Made by a program: the position numbers and the translations under genes. This document shows, in pieces, positions 23,669 to 32,099 of a stretch of DNA of 64,000 nt. Origin of the DNA: Paenibacillus faecalis. Its GTDB lineage: Bacteria; Bacillota; Bacilli; Paenibacillales; Paenibacillaceae. Within the stretch, counting starts at the first letter, position 1. The number at the start of each line of letters is the position of its first letter. The stretch spans positions 662,006 to 726,005 of the forward strand of contig NZ_LT985747.1 in assembly GCF_900289175.1 (NCBI RefSeq), written 5' to 3'. Below the pieces are notes generated by a model, which was not told the origin of the DNA, made no database searches, and worked only from the letters and a program-made list of their open reading frames with translations.

Positions 23669-23998
23669 TCATACTTCCTTCTGTCGTATGCGAGCAGCCG
23701 TGACAATGTCTAACGCAGCGCTATCCAGCACTTCGATTAATTGCTCTTCTTTCAAATGGTCTGGAAGCAATCCGTTCGCCGCCATAACCGAAAGCCCTGT
23801 TTGAAAAATTTGCATCTTGAACAAAATATTCATCAGCTCTTCGTCAGAGAAACCAGCCAATTCTTTGTCCTGCTTCATCTTTTCCACCACTTTGTGGCTG
23901 ACGTCATTACGATCAAGCTTCATATAGGAGTTATGCTTCATAATTAAATCCCTGAACAGCACGCTGTATTCCTTGGCAAAACGAAGACTGGCGATCAT
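23669..23998 (-). pseudogene. Truncated TetR-family regulator lacking its DNA-binding domain
   Basis: The 109-codon frame reads as a TetR C-terminal ligand/dimer domain (SLRFAKEYSVLFRDLIMKHN at the start, LFKMQIFQTGLSVMAANGLL in the middle). The N-terminal HTH of about 50-80 residues is missing: an in-frame TAG lies four codons upstream of the ATG, and the DNA beyond it belongs to a plus-strand small gene. It may still be translated, but it cannot bind DNA as a normal TetR protein does. It is directly upstream of the beta-lactamase-like gene on the same strand. Confidence 0.65.
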
Positions 23999-24067
23999 GT
24001 TTAGAAGCTATGTAGTGGTAGGTCTATTGTAATATAATGTATGAAAAAATGGGGGAGGTGTTGAGGA

Positions 24068-24244
24068 TTGAAAAAGATTGATAATTTAATGCACGTCAGT
24101 ATTGGAGGCATCGTATTATTCGGAGGCATTTTTTTATTTCGTTACTTAATAGATAGAAAGTTTTCAATACTAGAACTAGTTTTGGCGTGTATATTTCTTT
24201 TTACTCTAATATTTATAATCATATGGAAAACAAAAGGGAATTAA
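24068..24244 (+). CDS. Small two-helix membrane protein, unknown
   Basis: A 58-residue frame with a TTG start at 24068, 9 nt after a strong GGGGGAGG (24051-24058), and TAA at 24242. The product starts KKIDNLMHVSIGGIVLFGG and contains two hydrophobic helices (about 8-25 and 33-52) joined by a charged turn (RYLIDRKFS), ending in WKTKGN. A TATAAT at 24033-24038 could be the -10 element. Family unknown. The next small gene starts 24 bp downstream with its own ribosome binding site, so the two probably form one transcript. Confidence 0.55.
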   Translation: MKKIDNLMHVSIGGIVLFGGIFLFRYLIDRKFSILELVLACIFLFTLIFIIIWKTKGN

Positions 24245-24268
24245 TCAATGTTCATAGGAGTGATCAAC

Positions 24269-24454
24269 ATGCTACCTGACTACAAAAGTAAAGTCCTCAG
24301 AATTTTGTACAACTACACTAGTCAGCGGCACCGGATGCCAACCGTACACGAACTGGAGAACAAGACCGAACAAAGTAAACAGCGCGTACATGACGCTATA
24401 CTGTTGCTGGGAAGGAGAATCAAACATACCAAAGCAGCCAACGGTAAAGCCTAA
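24269..24454 (+). CDS. Small helix-turn-helix-like protein (LexA-N-terminal-like)
   Basis: 61 residues from ATG 24269, 8 nt after AGGAG; an upstream in-frame ATG at 24248 is weaker. The sequence LPDYKSKVLRILYNYTSQRH then RMPTVHELENKTEQSKQRVH matches the layout of the LexA winged HTH (ILxxIxxYxxxxGxxPTxxEI...SxxxVxxAIxxL), here as a stand-alone domain. It carries no protease part, so it is not LexA. A role as a small DNA-binding partner of the preceding membrane peptide is speculation. Confidence 0.6.
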   Translation: MLPDYKSKVLRILYNYTSQRHRMPTVHELENKTEQSKQRVHDAILLLGRRIKHTKAANGKA

Positions 24455-24534
24455 TGCTCAGTATTGGACGGAGTACTAATATGACTAAAAAAGAGACAAG
24501 AAGAAGCTGTTCCAAAAGTCATCTAAAGATGATT

Positions 24535-24583
24535 GAACTGCACCCCAATAGTTAGACACAATTAATTATTGGAGATGCAGTTC
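24535..24583. repeat. Orphan imperfect inverted repeat, possible transposon end-to-end scar
   Basis: GAACTGCACCCCAATAGTTA (24535-24554) and TAATTATTGGAGATGCAGTTC (24563-24583) are 20-bp arms with a few mismatches and an 8-bp loop. The GAACTGCACCCCAATAGTTAGACA type sequence is reminiscent of terminal repeats of IS3-group elements, but no transposase remains. It may also serve as a terminator between the small genes and the convergent GH85 gene. Confidence 0.5.
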
Positions 24584-24642
24584 ATCAATAACTACTTTTC
24601 CTCTCCTTACACTTGTATCACGAATGAGAACGTAGGCTTCCC

Positions 24643-27414
24643 TCACTCCACAGTAATATTTTTTGCCTCGGACATATTGCCCTTATAGTCCTTCAGTTTG
24701 ATACTGATCACCGATCCCTTCTCCGGTACCCGCATTCCACTAAGATCATGATATCCTCGGATAAAATAATCTGTTATGGTGCCGTTGTATTTCTTCGCTG
24801 GCCGTACTGGCTCGCCATTAATAGTTACGTACATATGCCACCAATCTTTTGAGGAAGGCACGTCAATTCCCAATGTTGCGCCATTGATATAGTAACCGCC
24901 GTCGAAAGGTTCGGAGTAGCTATCTTTCATTTTCCCTGTAAAACTAACCGTATCTATGACTTCGCCCTCCGCATCCAAGGTGGATATGTTCAAGAGATAT
25001 CGGTCATCGTCTTTGACGGGTACTTCGAACTTGGCAGCGCCCCGTTTCTTATCAACGGTCTTGGTGTACGTGTCCTCTCTGCCATCGGTAAAGCTAAGAT
25101 CCAATCGAACCTCACGGCCTCGGTTTCCTTTGCTCCAACTGACATCAAATCCATCACTGAGCTCAGTGACCTTCACATTCGAAATGAAGTTTTTCCGATC
25201 GAGTGGAATAACAACCGGTTCACTCTCCGAATGATCCAGGCCGACGGCAATCAATTTAAGGGAAACGGCATGTTTATCCAGGTTTTTAATATAGAAATTG
25301 TCGTCATAAACGCCGCCCAAGAACACCTCTTTACCATTATTCAACTGAGCGTACAGATGGTACTGCTGCACCTTGCTGTAATCTTCCCGCTCCCATGCGA
25401 CATTGACTTCACCCGTATCGAACCTGTTATCCATTTCGAAACCCGTTGGCTTGCTCGGCGTATAGTCCTGCCCATCCGTAATCTTCAGCTCGCCAATGTT
25501 GACCTGGTAATTGGAAATCTTCTCCCCATTGGGATCAAACGCAAGGCCCAGCACAGCAATTTCACGGTCCGCATAAGGACTTAAATCGAGTTCCTCCGTA
25601 ACATAGCTTTTTGTCTTCTTGCCGCTGTCAGGTATTGTAATGTATTCAACTTGATCAGGAGCATCCTTGAAGATGAGTCCTAGTTGAATCTCAGAACGAT
25701 CCTTGGATGATGATTTGTTATACGTCATCGAAGCTGTTGATGAACTCTTGACATCCAGGTCCGTTTTGTAAAGACGCAGAAAGTTCTTCGCATCGAGTGT
25801 TCCATTGACAACAAGAGAACTGCCACCTTTGTAACCTCCGATAGATTCATAAGTGAACTTGTCACCTTTTTCTACAGCATCTCCATAATCAAAGTCTGCC
25901 TGCAGCCTGGTACCCTCGGTATCGATCCACCACTGCCACGTTGGTAAAATATCCTGCAGATTCATGTTCGACCACTCTTCGTCATTCGAGATTTTGCCAT
26001 TCACATAATACTCCATGCCATGTCCCGTATTGAAATTCGTCACGAAGGTAGTTCCGTCAACAACCGAACGCTCAGTAATATATCTGGAAATACCGGTCCA
26101 TTCTGAAGCGTCCTTCACCGCCACATCTGGCCGTGCATACCCCTTCTGCTCCTCCGTATCCGTTGGATCGATCTTAACGCCGGTATACCACATGCGCTCA
26201 CGCTCTGCAATCATCCACTGATGATCGTCATCGGCTCGGAGATTTTTGCTGGGATCTCCTAAATTTTCGTCTAAAGCATGCTGAACAAAATTACCACCTA
26301 ATGTTGCAATCGACGTCATCGGGTTTCCTGTCTCCGGGTCCAAGATGACATCCATATTACGAGTCGAGTTGTGGTTACCTCCAAAGCCACCCATTCCAGC
26401 CTCTACACCGGAAAAGACCGTTTTCAGTGGGTCTATGCCTCTACGCTCTGCTTCTTTAACCGTTTTGTTAATATACTGCTGATTTGCGCTGTCTCCATTG
26501 TTCCAGCCATCTGGAGAATTCCAGTTATAGTTCATGAAGACTGATTTGTTAATCGTTCCGCCCATTTCATCATCTCGCAGAAAAGAACTGTGTGACGGGA
26601 TCAGAGACGGCTGATAGGACAGTTTCCCTGCCTTATCGTCTACCGTGTCATACCACTGGGTATATACTCCTGCATCTACCAGTGTCTTAGTGAAGGCTTT
26701 ATATTTTTCGATATGCTCAGGTTTGATCGAGGTTTCCTGGTTGAAGAAGTACCCGTCAAAACCGAAGTATTCCTTTATTTCAATGAGCTTCTCGGCTACC
26801 GGGAATGAGCCGTCTTCCCGCTGTCTGAGTAACAGATCATAAGGCTGTCCTGCGCGAGGGATAAATATCGTACCTATGGATTTCACGCCGTTTTTGTGCG
26901 CTGCATTTGTATACGCGGGGTTAGGTAAGTCCAAGACTCCGAACTCGAATGCTCTCTTCTCCCACGACTCCGTAGGATCAAACAAGCTCGGAGGCACATC
27001 CTCTGTTGCTTGCCCATGCCAGCCGCCGTAATAATCGGTATACTGCCAGAAATTAAACAAATAGTTCGAAAATTCATTGTTGTAAGGTGTAGCCCCAAAG
27101 AAGTAGTTATCATAATCTCCGGTCAAGTTGAAAAACTCGGTTTCCGGACTTAGTTTCGGATTAGCCTGCGTAGGTGCAAATGCTTCGTTTCTGGTTTGCA
27201 AAGGCACATGGGCTCTTAATCGTTCTGCATGTGGGTCTGTCTCCGGATTCCAACGCTCAATATCCACAGCACGGTAACCGTGTGTGACGGGTTGATTCTC
27301 TCCAAAGACAGCATTACCAGTTGGCGGCATGGCGTCACCTGCAAATACATGAAGAGGATTTGATGTAAGCGTTAACATAATTGCTGTTAAAAGTGCAGTT
27401 CTTCCTTTTCTCAC
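24643..27414 (-). CDS. Secreted endo-beta-N-acetylglucosaminidase, glycoside hydrolase family 85
   Basis: 923-residue extracellular enzyme that cleaves the chitobiose core of N-glycans, leaving one GlcNAc on the protein. A signal peptide ends at about residue 25 (HVFA). The GH85 barrel spans about 40-420: FNFWQYTDYYGGWHG, IGTIFIPRAGQ and FGFDGYFFNQETS, in which Asn225 and Glu227 form the substrate-assisted N-x-E catalytic pair. Downstream beta-sandwich domains follow, including an FnIII-like one at about 640-720 (PTGFEMDNRFDTGEVNVAWE). The length is close to Bacillus endo enzymes (about 880). The start is GTG 27414, 9 nt after GGAGGG. Some GH85 enzymes also transglycosylate; whether this one does cannot be seen. 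Confidence 0.93.
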   Translation of the reverse strand: MRKGRTALLTAIMLTLTSNPLHVFAGDAMPPTGNAVFGENQPVTHGYRAVDIERWNPETDPHAERLRAHVPLQTRNEAFAPTQANPKLSPETEFFNLTGDYDNYFFGATPYNNEFSNYLFNFWQYTDYYGGWHGQATEDVPPSLFDPTESWEKRAFEFGVLDLPNPAYTNAAHKNGVKSIGTIFIPRAGQPYDLLLRQREDGSFPVAEKLIEIKEYFGFDGYFFNQETSIKPEHIEKYKAFTKTLVDAGVYTQWYDTVDDKAGKLSYQPSLIPSHSSFLRDDEMGGTINKSVFMNYNWNSPDGWNNGDSANQQYINKTVKEAERRGIDPLKTVFSGVEAGMGGFGGNHNSTRNMDVILDPETGNPMTSIATLGGNFVQHALDENLGDPSKNLRADDDHQWMIAERERMWYTGVKIDPTDTEEQKGYARPDVAVKDASEWTGISRYITERSVVDGTTFVTNFNTGHGMEYYVNGKISNDEEWSNMNLQDILPTWQWWIDTEGTRLQADFDYGDAVEKGDKFTYESIGGYKGGSSLVVNGTLDAKNFLRLYKTDLDVKSSSTASMTYNKSSSKDRSEIQLGLIFKDAPDQVEYITIPDSGKKTKSYVTEELDLSPYADREIAVLGLAFDPNGEKISNYQVNIGELKITDGQDYTPSKPTGFEMDNRFDTGEVNVAWEREDYSKVQQYHLYAQLNNGKEVFLGGVYDDNFYIKNLDKHAVSLKLIAVGLDHSESEPVVIPLDRKNFISNVKVTELSDGFDVSWSKGNRGREVRLDLSFTDGREDTYTKTVDKKRGAAKFEVPVKDDDRYLLNISTLDAEGEVIDTVSFTGKMKDSYSEPFDGGYYINGATLGIDVPSSKDWWHMYVTINGEPVRPAKKYNGTITDYFIRGYHDLSGMRVPEKGSVISIKLKDYKGNMSEAKNITVE

Positions 27415-28014
27415 GGATCTGTCCCTCCTATAAAATGTTATGATAGTCTACTGCGTAGACGAACCATTCAAACAACGAACATATAGTTCTACCTTTGGCA
27501 GGAACGAAGTGACTGTATAGTCACCAATATGTTAATACACCTCCATATATACCTTAAGCTTCAGAACACGAGTCCTTCAAATACCACCTCCCTTTCGAGT
27601 TTATGCACTTCCAAGATCATAAATCTCTAAAGCATTTACGATCTTAAACCTAATACTAATGGATCAACTATACATTTCTTTGTAAAAAAGGTCATTTTTT
27701 TGCTTAAAAAGGACATGATAGTTATCACCATACAACGCTTCTTGCAGTAGCTGGTTTGGAAAAACAATTATATTGTAAATCATTTAAATTCAATTAATAA
27801 ATAATCTGATTACTACATAAACAAAACAAAAAGTTACGAATCTAAAGAGAACGATTAAAAAAAAGACATGGAGACATTATATTTATAAAAAACAGCGCCG
27901 GGTTCCCAACGCTGCATGTTCTCATGACCAAAATATGATTGCTATCTTCAAAAAATCGAATATCGTCCCCAAACCAATTTAGATATGTTTTTTAATTTCG
28001 TCCTATAAAAAAAC
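27415..28014 (-). promoter_or_regulatory. Long gene-free region upstream of the GH85 gene with two inverted repeats
   Basis: About 600 bp without a credible gene. Close to the GH85 start lie GTCTAC-TGC-GTAGAC (27446-27460) and GTGACT-GTAT-AGTCAC (27509-27524), two compact palindromes that may be operators or mRNA stem-loops. Further up is AT-rich sequence and a weak CAGCG/CGCTG stem near 27897-27923. No promoter could be assigned with confidence. Confidence 0.4.
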
Positions 28015-28041
28015 AAAAACCCTTGATCATCAAGGGTTTTT
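28015..28041 (-). terminator. Terminator of tRNA-Ala
   Basis: AAAAACCCTTGA (28015-28026) pairs perfectly with TCAAGGGTTTTT (28030-28041), 7 nt after the tRNA 3' end, giving a U-run on the minus strand. Confidence 0.9.
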
Positions 28042-28047
28042 CTTCTA

Positions 28048-28120
28048 TGGAGCCTAGGGGGATCGAACCCCTGACCTCTTCGCTGCCAGCGAAGCGCTCT
28101 CCCAGCTGAGCTAAGGCCCC
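28048..28120 (-). tRNA. tRNA-Ala (anticodon GGC)
   Basis: 73-nt cloverleaf on the minus strand. The acceptor is GGGGCCT with AGGCTCC and contains the G3:U70 pair that identifies alanine tRNAs. The D arm has TAGCTCAGCTGGGAGAGC, the anticodon stem-loop is CTTCG-CTGGCAG-CGAAG with GGC at the centre, and the T arm is AGGGG-TTCGATC-CCCCT. The discriminator is A and CCA is not encoded (the gene continues TAGAAG). A strong terminator follows at once, so it is transcribed alone. Confidence 0.97.
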
Positions 28121-28286
28121 TTAATTATTTATTTGCTTTCAAACAGTTACTTTAATAATATATCATAGCATTGTATAACTTGCAATCATAATTTTTAAGA
28201 ATCCGGAGAAAAAAGCCCTCATAACTCTATTCATACCTTCAGAGGACTTTTTCTCGTCCATATCTTACAGCCTAAGGCTGTATTCA

Positions 28287-28763
28287 TTACGATTCCGAAT
28301 CCGGCATAGCCCCTTTGGACAGCAGGTTTTTCAATTCTTTCATAAACATGTTGATGTCCTTAAACTGCCGATACACAGAAGCGAATCGAACATAAGCAAC
28401 CTCATCAACCGGATACAGCTGTTCCATCAGAAGCTCACCGATCTGACGACTCTCTACTTCAGCGGCAGCAGTGTTGCGAAGAGCAACCTCGACCTCAGAC
28501 ACGATACTATCCAGCTGATCGACAGATACCGGACGTTTCTCACAGGCACGGATCAGGCCGCGCAGCACCTTTTCACGGCTAAATTCCTCGCGGCTACCAT
28601 CTTTCTTAATGACCATGAGCGGAGTCTCCTCCACGGTCTCAAACGTTGTAAAACGACGGCTGCACTGTTCACATTCTCTTCGGCGGCGAATCGATTTATT
28701 CTCGTTAGCCGGGCGAGAGTCAAGCACCTTCGTTCCGTTATAACTACAATATGGGCATTTCAT
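28287..28763 (-). CDS. nrdR: Transcriptional repressor NrdR of ribonucleotide reductase genes
   Basis: 158-residue regulator that represses nrd genes when dATP/ATP fill its ATP-cone. A zinc ribbon (Cys3, Cys6, Cys31, Cys34: MKCPYC, CEQC) is followed by FTTFETVE and an ATP-cone at about 48-138 ([20 protein letters not shown]). I chose ATG 28763, the universal N-terminus MKCPYC; the longer frame upstream is non-coding and GGGAG lies about 13 nt away. Its position downstream of polA-mutM-coaE on the same strand matches B. subtilis, although the ssp gene is inserted in opposite orientation. Confidence 0.95.
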   Translation of the reverse strand: MKCPYCSYNGTKVLDSRPANENKSIRRRRECEQCSRRFTTFETVEETPLMVIKKDGSREEFSREKVLRGLIRACEKRPVSVDQLDSIVSEVEVALRNTAAAEVESRQIGELLMEQLYPVDEVAYVRFASVYRQFKDINMFMKELKNLLSKGAMPDSES

Positions 28764-28840
28764 AAAGCGTAAATCACTCCCTTTTAATAAGCTAAAATTG
28801 TGCTTCATCCATCTTCCATTAAATGGACTACATTTCATGG

Positions 28841-28870
28841 TTATGAAGATTGCAATTCCGAGACATAATA
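28841..28870 (+). promoter_or_regulatory. Candidate sigma-G promoter of the spore protein gene
   Basis: CATAATA at 28864-28870 matches the sigma-G -10 (CATWMTA). With a 17-bp spacer the -35 would be TTATGA (28841-28846), a weak fit. The position 30 bp before the ssp start is right. Confidence 0.4.
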
Positions 28871-28899
28871 CCTGTACCAACTCAAGGAGGTGAACAAAT

Positions 28900-29133
28900 A
28901 TGGGACAAGGCGGTAGCAGCAGAAGCAGCAACAACCTCGTTGTACCTCGTGCAACTGGTGCTCTGGAGCAAATGAAATATGAGGTTGCTCAAGAGCTTGG
29001 TATCAGCATTCCACAAGACGGTTACCAAGGTAATATGACTTCCTACGAGAACGGTTCGATCGGGGGATACATTACCAAGCGTTTGGTAACGATGGCCGAG
29101 CAACAATTGGCTGGTCAACAATCCGGTCAATAA
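28900..29133 (+). CDS. Small acid-soluble spore protein, alpha/beta type
   Basis: 77-residue DNA-binding protein that coats spore chromosomal DNA and protects it from UV and heat. It shows the two conserved blocks: [15 protein letters not shown] (about 21-35), which includes the GPR protease-type site around the Glu in YEVAQELG, and [16 protein letters not shown] (about 54-69). AAGGAGGTG lies just before the ATG. Expression should be forespore-specific through sigma-G. It is the only gene of its strand within a minus-strand block. Confidence 0.95.
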   Translation: MGQGGSSRSSNNLVVPRATGALEQMKYEVAQELGISIPQDGYQGNMTSYENGSIGGYITKRLVTMAEQQLAGQQSGQ

Positions 29134-29148
29134 TTATTCGTCATACAA

Positions 29149-29195
29149 AGAGTGTTTGGCAGGCTTGTTAACAAGCCTGTCCAATGCTCTTTTTC
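29149..29195. terminator. Terminator shared by the ssp and SLT genes
   Basis: AGAGTGTTTGGCAGGCTTG (from 29149) pairs with CAAGCCTGTCCAATGCTCT, followed by TTTTT. The convergent SLT gene ends at 29206, so it may be used from both sides. Confidence 0.88.
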
Positions 29196-29205
29196 GCGTT
29201 ATTCT

Positions 29206-29769
29206 CTAGAATGTGTCATACACGTCAGTGTACTGATTGTAATAGTAAATGACTCTCTGTACATAGTGACGGGTTTCCCCAAAAGGTATGTTCTTAACAT
29301 CTTCATAGGTCCCGTCCCATATCCCCTTTTTTATCCAGCTGCGAACATGCCCCGGTCCTGCATTGTAAGCTGCAATAGCAGCGATCGGATTCCCGTCCAG
29401 ATCATCGTGTAATTTCTTAATATACCATGTTCCCAGCTGGATATTAGCATCTGTTTCATGCTTTACACTTTCTAACGATATCGTGGGCAGCTTGGCCATT
29501 TCCATAGCCCAGGTAGCTGTATCCGGCATAAGCTGCATAATACCAAGTGCCCCTTTTTTCGACTCCTTACCCGGTTTAAAGTTTGTTTCTACCCGGATAA
29601 TAGAGGCGACCAGAAACGGATCGACATCATAGTGAATCGCATGCTTACGAATTTCGTCTTTATAATGAATCGGGTAAAACCATTTCATCCAGATATCATT
29701 CATAAAAAGTATGGCTATGAACGAAACCAGTAAAACGAGCAGCACACGTTTTTTACGAAGCCAGCTCAT
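29206..29769 (-). CDS. Membrane-anchored SLT-type lytic transglycosylase
   Basis: 187-residue murein-cleaving enzyme with an N-terminal membrane anchor (about 8-25) and a Slt70/lysozyme-like domain (about 45-185). The catalytic Glu is in SIIRVETNFKPG, followed by KKGALGIMQLMPDTA and IAAYNAGPGHVRSW, the standard SLT motifs. It cleaves the MurNAc-GlcNAc bond to 1,6-anhydro ends, probably outside the membrane during growth or sporulation. The ATG at 29769 overlaps the coaE stop (ATGA), indicating coupling; a GTG at 29790 is also in frame. Last gene of the polA-mutM-ytaF-coaE run. Confidence 0.9.
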   Translation of the reverse strand: MSWLRKKRVLLVLLVSFIAILFMNDIWMKWFYPIHYKDEIRKHAIHYDVDPFLVASIIRVETNFKPGKESKKGALGIMQLMPDTATWAMEMAKLPTISLESVKHETDANIQLGTWYIKKLHDDLDGNPIAAIAAYNAGPGHVRSWIKKGIWDGTYEDVKNIPFGETRHYVQRVIYYYNQYTDVYDTF

Positions 29770-30362
29770 GATCTGAATAACCTTTTCCACAGCTCGTCCA
29801 CTTGATCGCTTGTCTTCTCAAGAGTTCCACTGTTATCTATAACTTCATCAGCCAACTGCTTCTTCTGCTCAATGTCCATCTGGCTATTTAGCCTGGCTTC
29901 TGCCCGTTCTTTCGTAATGTTATCACGCTCCATCAACCGATGAAGCTGTATTTCCCTTGGTACATAAACGACAATAATCTTTTCAAAAAGTGACTGCAGC
30001 TCTGATTCATAAAGCAGTGGAATGTCCACCACTACCAATCGATCGGGATAAGCTGCTTCATAATCCATCATCTGCTTGCGTATCTCACGGCGTATCGCCG
30101 GGTGAGTAATCTCATTTAGTGCTTGCCGCTTTTTTTCATCATGAAAAATGATCTCGCCAAGCTTCTTCCGGTCCAGCTGCCCATCCGCCTGGATAATATC
30201 TTGTCCAAAATACGCGGCGACCTCTGCCAAAACCGGGTGGCCCGGGAGCATAACCTCCCGGGCGATCACATCCGCATCCACGAGGAGCGCTCCCTTCCGG
30301 GTCAGCATGGAGGATACGGTGCTCTTTCCTGTTGCAATTCCTCCGGTTAAACCGATATTCAT
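29766..30362 (-). CDS. coaE: Dephospho-CoA kinase
   Basis: Final enzyme of coenzyme A synthesis, phosphorylating the 3'-OH of dephospho-CoA. 198 residues; P-loop GGIATGKST at 7-15, VVVDIPLLYES in the CoA lid region, and RQ/RM residues typical of the family (REIQLHRLMERDNIT). GAGGTG lies upstream of the ATG. It starts 10 bp after ytaF and overlaps the transglycosylase gene by 4 bp. Confidence 0.95.
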   Translation of the reverse strand: MNIGLTGGIATGKSTVSSMLTRKGALLVDADVIAREVMLPGHPVLAEVAAYFGQDIIQADGQLDRKKLGEIIFHDEKKRQALNEITHPAIRREIRKQMMDYEAAYPDRLVVVDIPLLYESELQSLFEKIIVVYVPREIQLHRLMERDNITKERAEARLNSQMDIEQKKQLADEVIDNSGTLEKTSDQVDELWKRLFRS

Positions 30363-30371
30363 GATTTCACC

Positions 30372-31088
30372 TCACAACAACTTCATTATACCCATGAAGA
30401 TTAGTAAAAACGCTGGCATATATGAGATCAGTCTCATACCGCCTTTGGAAGCGACCCGAAACCCGATTTTCATGCCGAGCACAAGAAACACTCCGCTAAA
30501 CAATGCCACCACCCCCGCTGTAGCCAAAGGGGAAAATCCGAGCATCGCAGCGCCAAGTCCGGCACCGAAAGCGTCAAGGGATAAAGCTGTACCAAGCCAG
30601 ACAGCTTCCCATGATGTAATGCTGCCGGAGTCATCCATATCCGCACGTGCAGGACTTCTTAATATCTGGATAACCAGACCAAACTTGCGGATTTCCCAGG
30701 AGAACACTGCCATTTGAGCCATTTGAGGATATGACCCGCTGCCAGCAGCAGACGTTATCCTTGCTTTATTTGTCCTGGTCGGAATCTGTTTTCCTTTATC
30801 ATCAGAGCGAGCCATACCGCTCCCAAGCTGCTGAATGAAGGACCAAACTCCCAGTGCAATAAGGATAAGCGCACCAATCATCGAAGCGATTGCAGGGGAT
30901 AGCACCTGCTGAAGCAGCGCTCCAGCCTGCATCGAAATATAAAGCACCAAACCCGAACACAGCGAAATAATGAGTACAGATAACAGCGGGATTTTCATTC
31001 TGCGCAGCCCATATGTAACGCCAGCCCCAAAGCCGTCCAAGCTTAATGCCAAAGCCAGCAATACAGGCGAAAAAAGAAGAGTAAGCAC
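30372..31088 (-). CDS. ytaF: Sporulation membrane protein YtaF (MntP-like)
   Basis: 238 residues with six hydrophobic helices arranged as two similar halves: LLALALSLDGFGAGVTYGLR at the start and LGTALSLDAFGAGLGAAML at about 165, the Asp-containing repeat of MntP/LysE-type exporters. A hydrophilic loop lies in the middle (about 90-150). Known as a sporulation protein of unclear transport function; manganese is possible by homology. GTG 31088 is chosen: it lies 6 nt after GGGAGGG. A longer overlapping frame (30802-31128) is a shadow. Confidence 0.9.
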   Translation of the reverse strand: MLTLLFSPVLLALALSLDGFGAGVTYGLRRMKIPLLSVLIISLCSGLVLYISMQAGALLQQVLSPAIASMIGALILIALGVWSFIQQLGSGMARSDDKGKQIPTRTNKARITSAAGSGSYPQMAQMAVFSWEIRKFGLVIQILRSPARADMDDSGSITSWEAVWLGTALSLDAFGAGLGAAMLGFSPLATAGVVALFSGVFLVLGMKIGFRVASKGGMRLISYMPAFLLIFMGIMKLL

Positions 31089-31190
31089 CCATTTCCCTCC
31101 CTATGGCCGGTAACGAGCCTTTCGGCATGTTTTCGGCTAGTTCTCCAAGTAGTATATGGGTACAGGAAGGGATGGGTGCACGCCTATAAA

Positions 31191-32024
31191 TTAAGGATTA
31201 ACAGGTTGACATTTCAGACAAAAATGTGTGCCGCGGCCGCCAACGACCGTTTTCATAACAGGTGTACCGCAGTTATTGCAGGGCTCGTCCTTTCGTCCGT
31301 AAATACGCAGACTATGCTGGAACATCCCCATCTCACCTTGTCCATTTACATAGGACTTAATCGAAGAGCCGCCTGCTTCCACGGATTCCGTCAGCGTATC
31401 GATAATGGCCTTATGAACCGTTTTTAACTCCGCTTCGCTCAATGTATTGGCATTTCGTTCAGGATGGATGCCTGACCGAAACAGTGCTTCATCTACATAA
31501 ATATTTCCGATTCCGACGATATATGATTGGTTCAGCAAAACGGTTTTGATTTTTGTCTTTTTGCTGGAGATGATTTCCTTAAAGATCTCGAACGTAAACG
31601 CATCATCCAACGGTTCAATTCCCAGCTTCGAAAGTGGAGGATGATTGAACTCCTCGCCGGAAGGAAATAAATGCATTGTTCCAAACTGCCGAACATCCTT
31701 ATAACGCAGTTCAGTCCCATCATCAAAATGAAAAATGACATGTGTATGCTTTTCCACCGGATCTTCGGCAGAATACAGCCCGTATCGCCCCTCCATCCGC
31801 AGATGGGAGACGATCACCAAGCCATCAAGTTTGATTCTCAGAAACTTTCCGCGTCGTTCCACACGTTCTATCGTCCGCCCCTGCAACAGAAAGGCGAAAG
31901 CCTCACTATCATCCGGGCGCTGGATGATCCGCGGAAGCTTTACTGTAACACGTTCTATATGCTTTCCACAAATAAGTTGATTTAATGTGTTTTTTATCGT
32001 TTCTACTTCCGGTAATTCCGGCAT
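31191..32024 (-). CDS. mutM: Formamidopyrimidine-DNA glycosylase
   Basis: Bifunctional DNA repair enzyme removing 8-oxoguanine and formamidopyrimidines. 277 residues; the N-terminal PELPEVETI provides the catalytic Pro and Glu, the H2TH region is near 130-230 (LNQSYIVGIGNIYVDEALF), and the C-terminal zinc finger CNNC...FCLKC is intact. It follows polA by 75 bp and precedes ytaF by 100 bp. Confidence 0.97.
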   Translation of the reverse strand: MPELPEVETIKNTLNQLICGKHIERVTVKLPRIIQRPDDSEAFAFLLQGRTIERVERRGKFLRIKLDGLVIVSHLRMEGRYGLYSAEDPVEKHTHVIFHFDDGTELRYKDVRQFGTMHLFPSGEEFNHPPLSKLGIEPLDDAFTFEIFKEIISSKKTKIKTVLLNQSYIVGIGNIYVDEALFRSGIHPERNANTLSEAELKTVHKAIIDTLTESVEAGGSSIKSYVNGQGEMGMFQHSLRIYGRKDEPCNNCGTPVMKTVVGGRGTHFCLKCQPVNP

Positions 32025-32099
32025 GATGTCTTCACCTCTACCCCATTATAGCGGATGTGAAGCTCAAGCGGGACTACGGTTTTTGGAAAAAAACTGCTC

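Noticed and set aside
22603-24583. Complete toxin-antitoxin or defence island in the decayed stretch
   Set aside because: No recognisable toxin, nuclease, restriction or CRISPR feature; the content is one hydrolase, fragments and two small genes.
28015-28120. tRNA-Ala as an integration site with a nearby mobile element
   Set aside because: The tRNA is followed at once by its terminator, and I found no integrase or duplicated tRNA 3' end.
30802-31128. 108-codon minus-strand frame overlapping ytaF
   Set aside because: It has a plausible ribosome binding site but is in the wrong frame; ytaF in the other frame has clear family motifs over its full length and a GTG start served by the same site.
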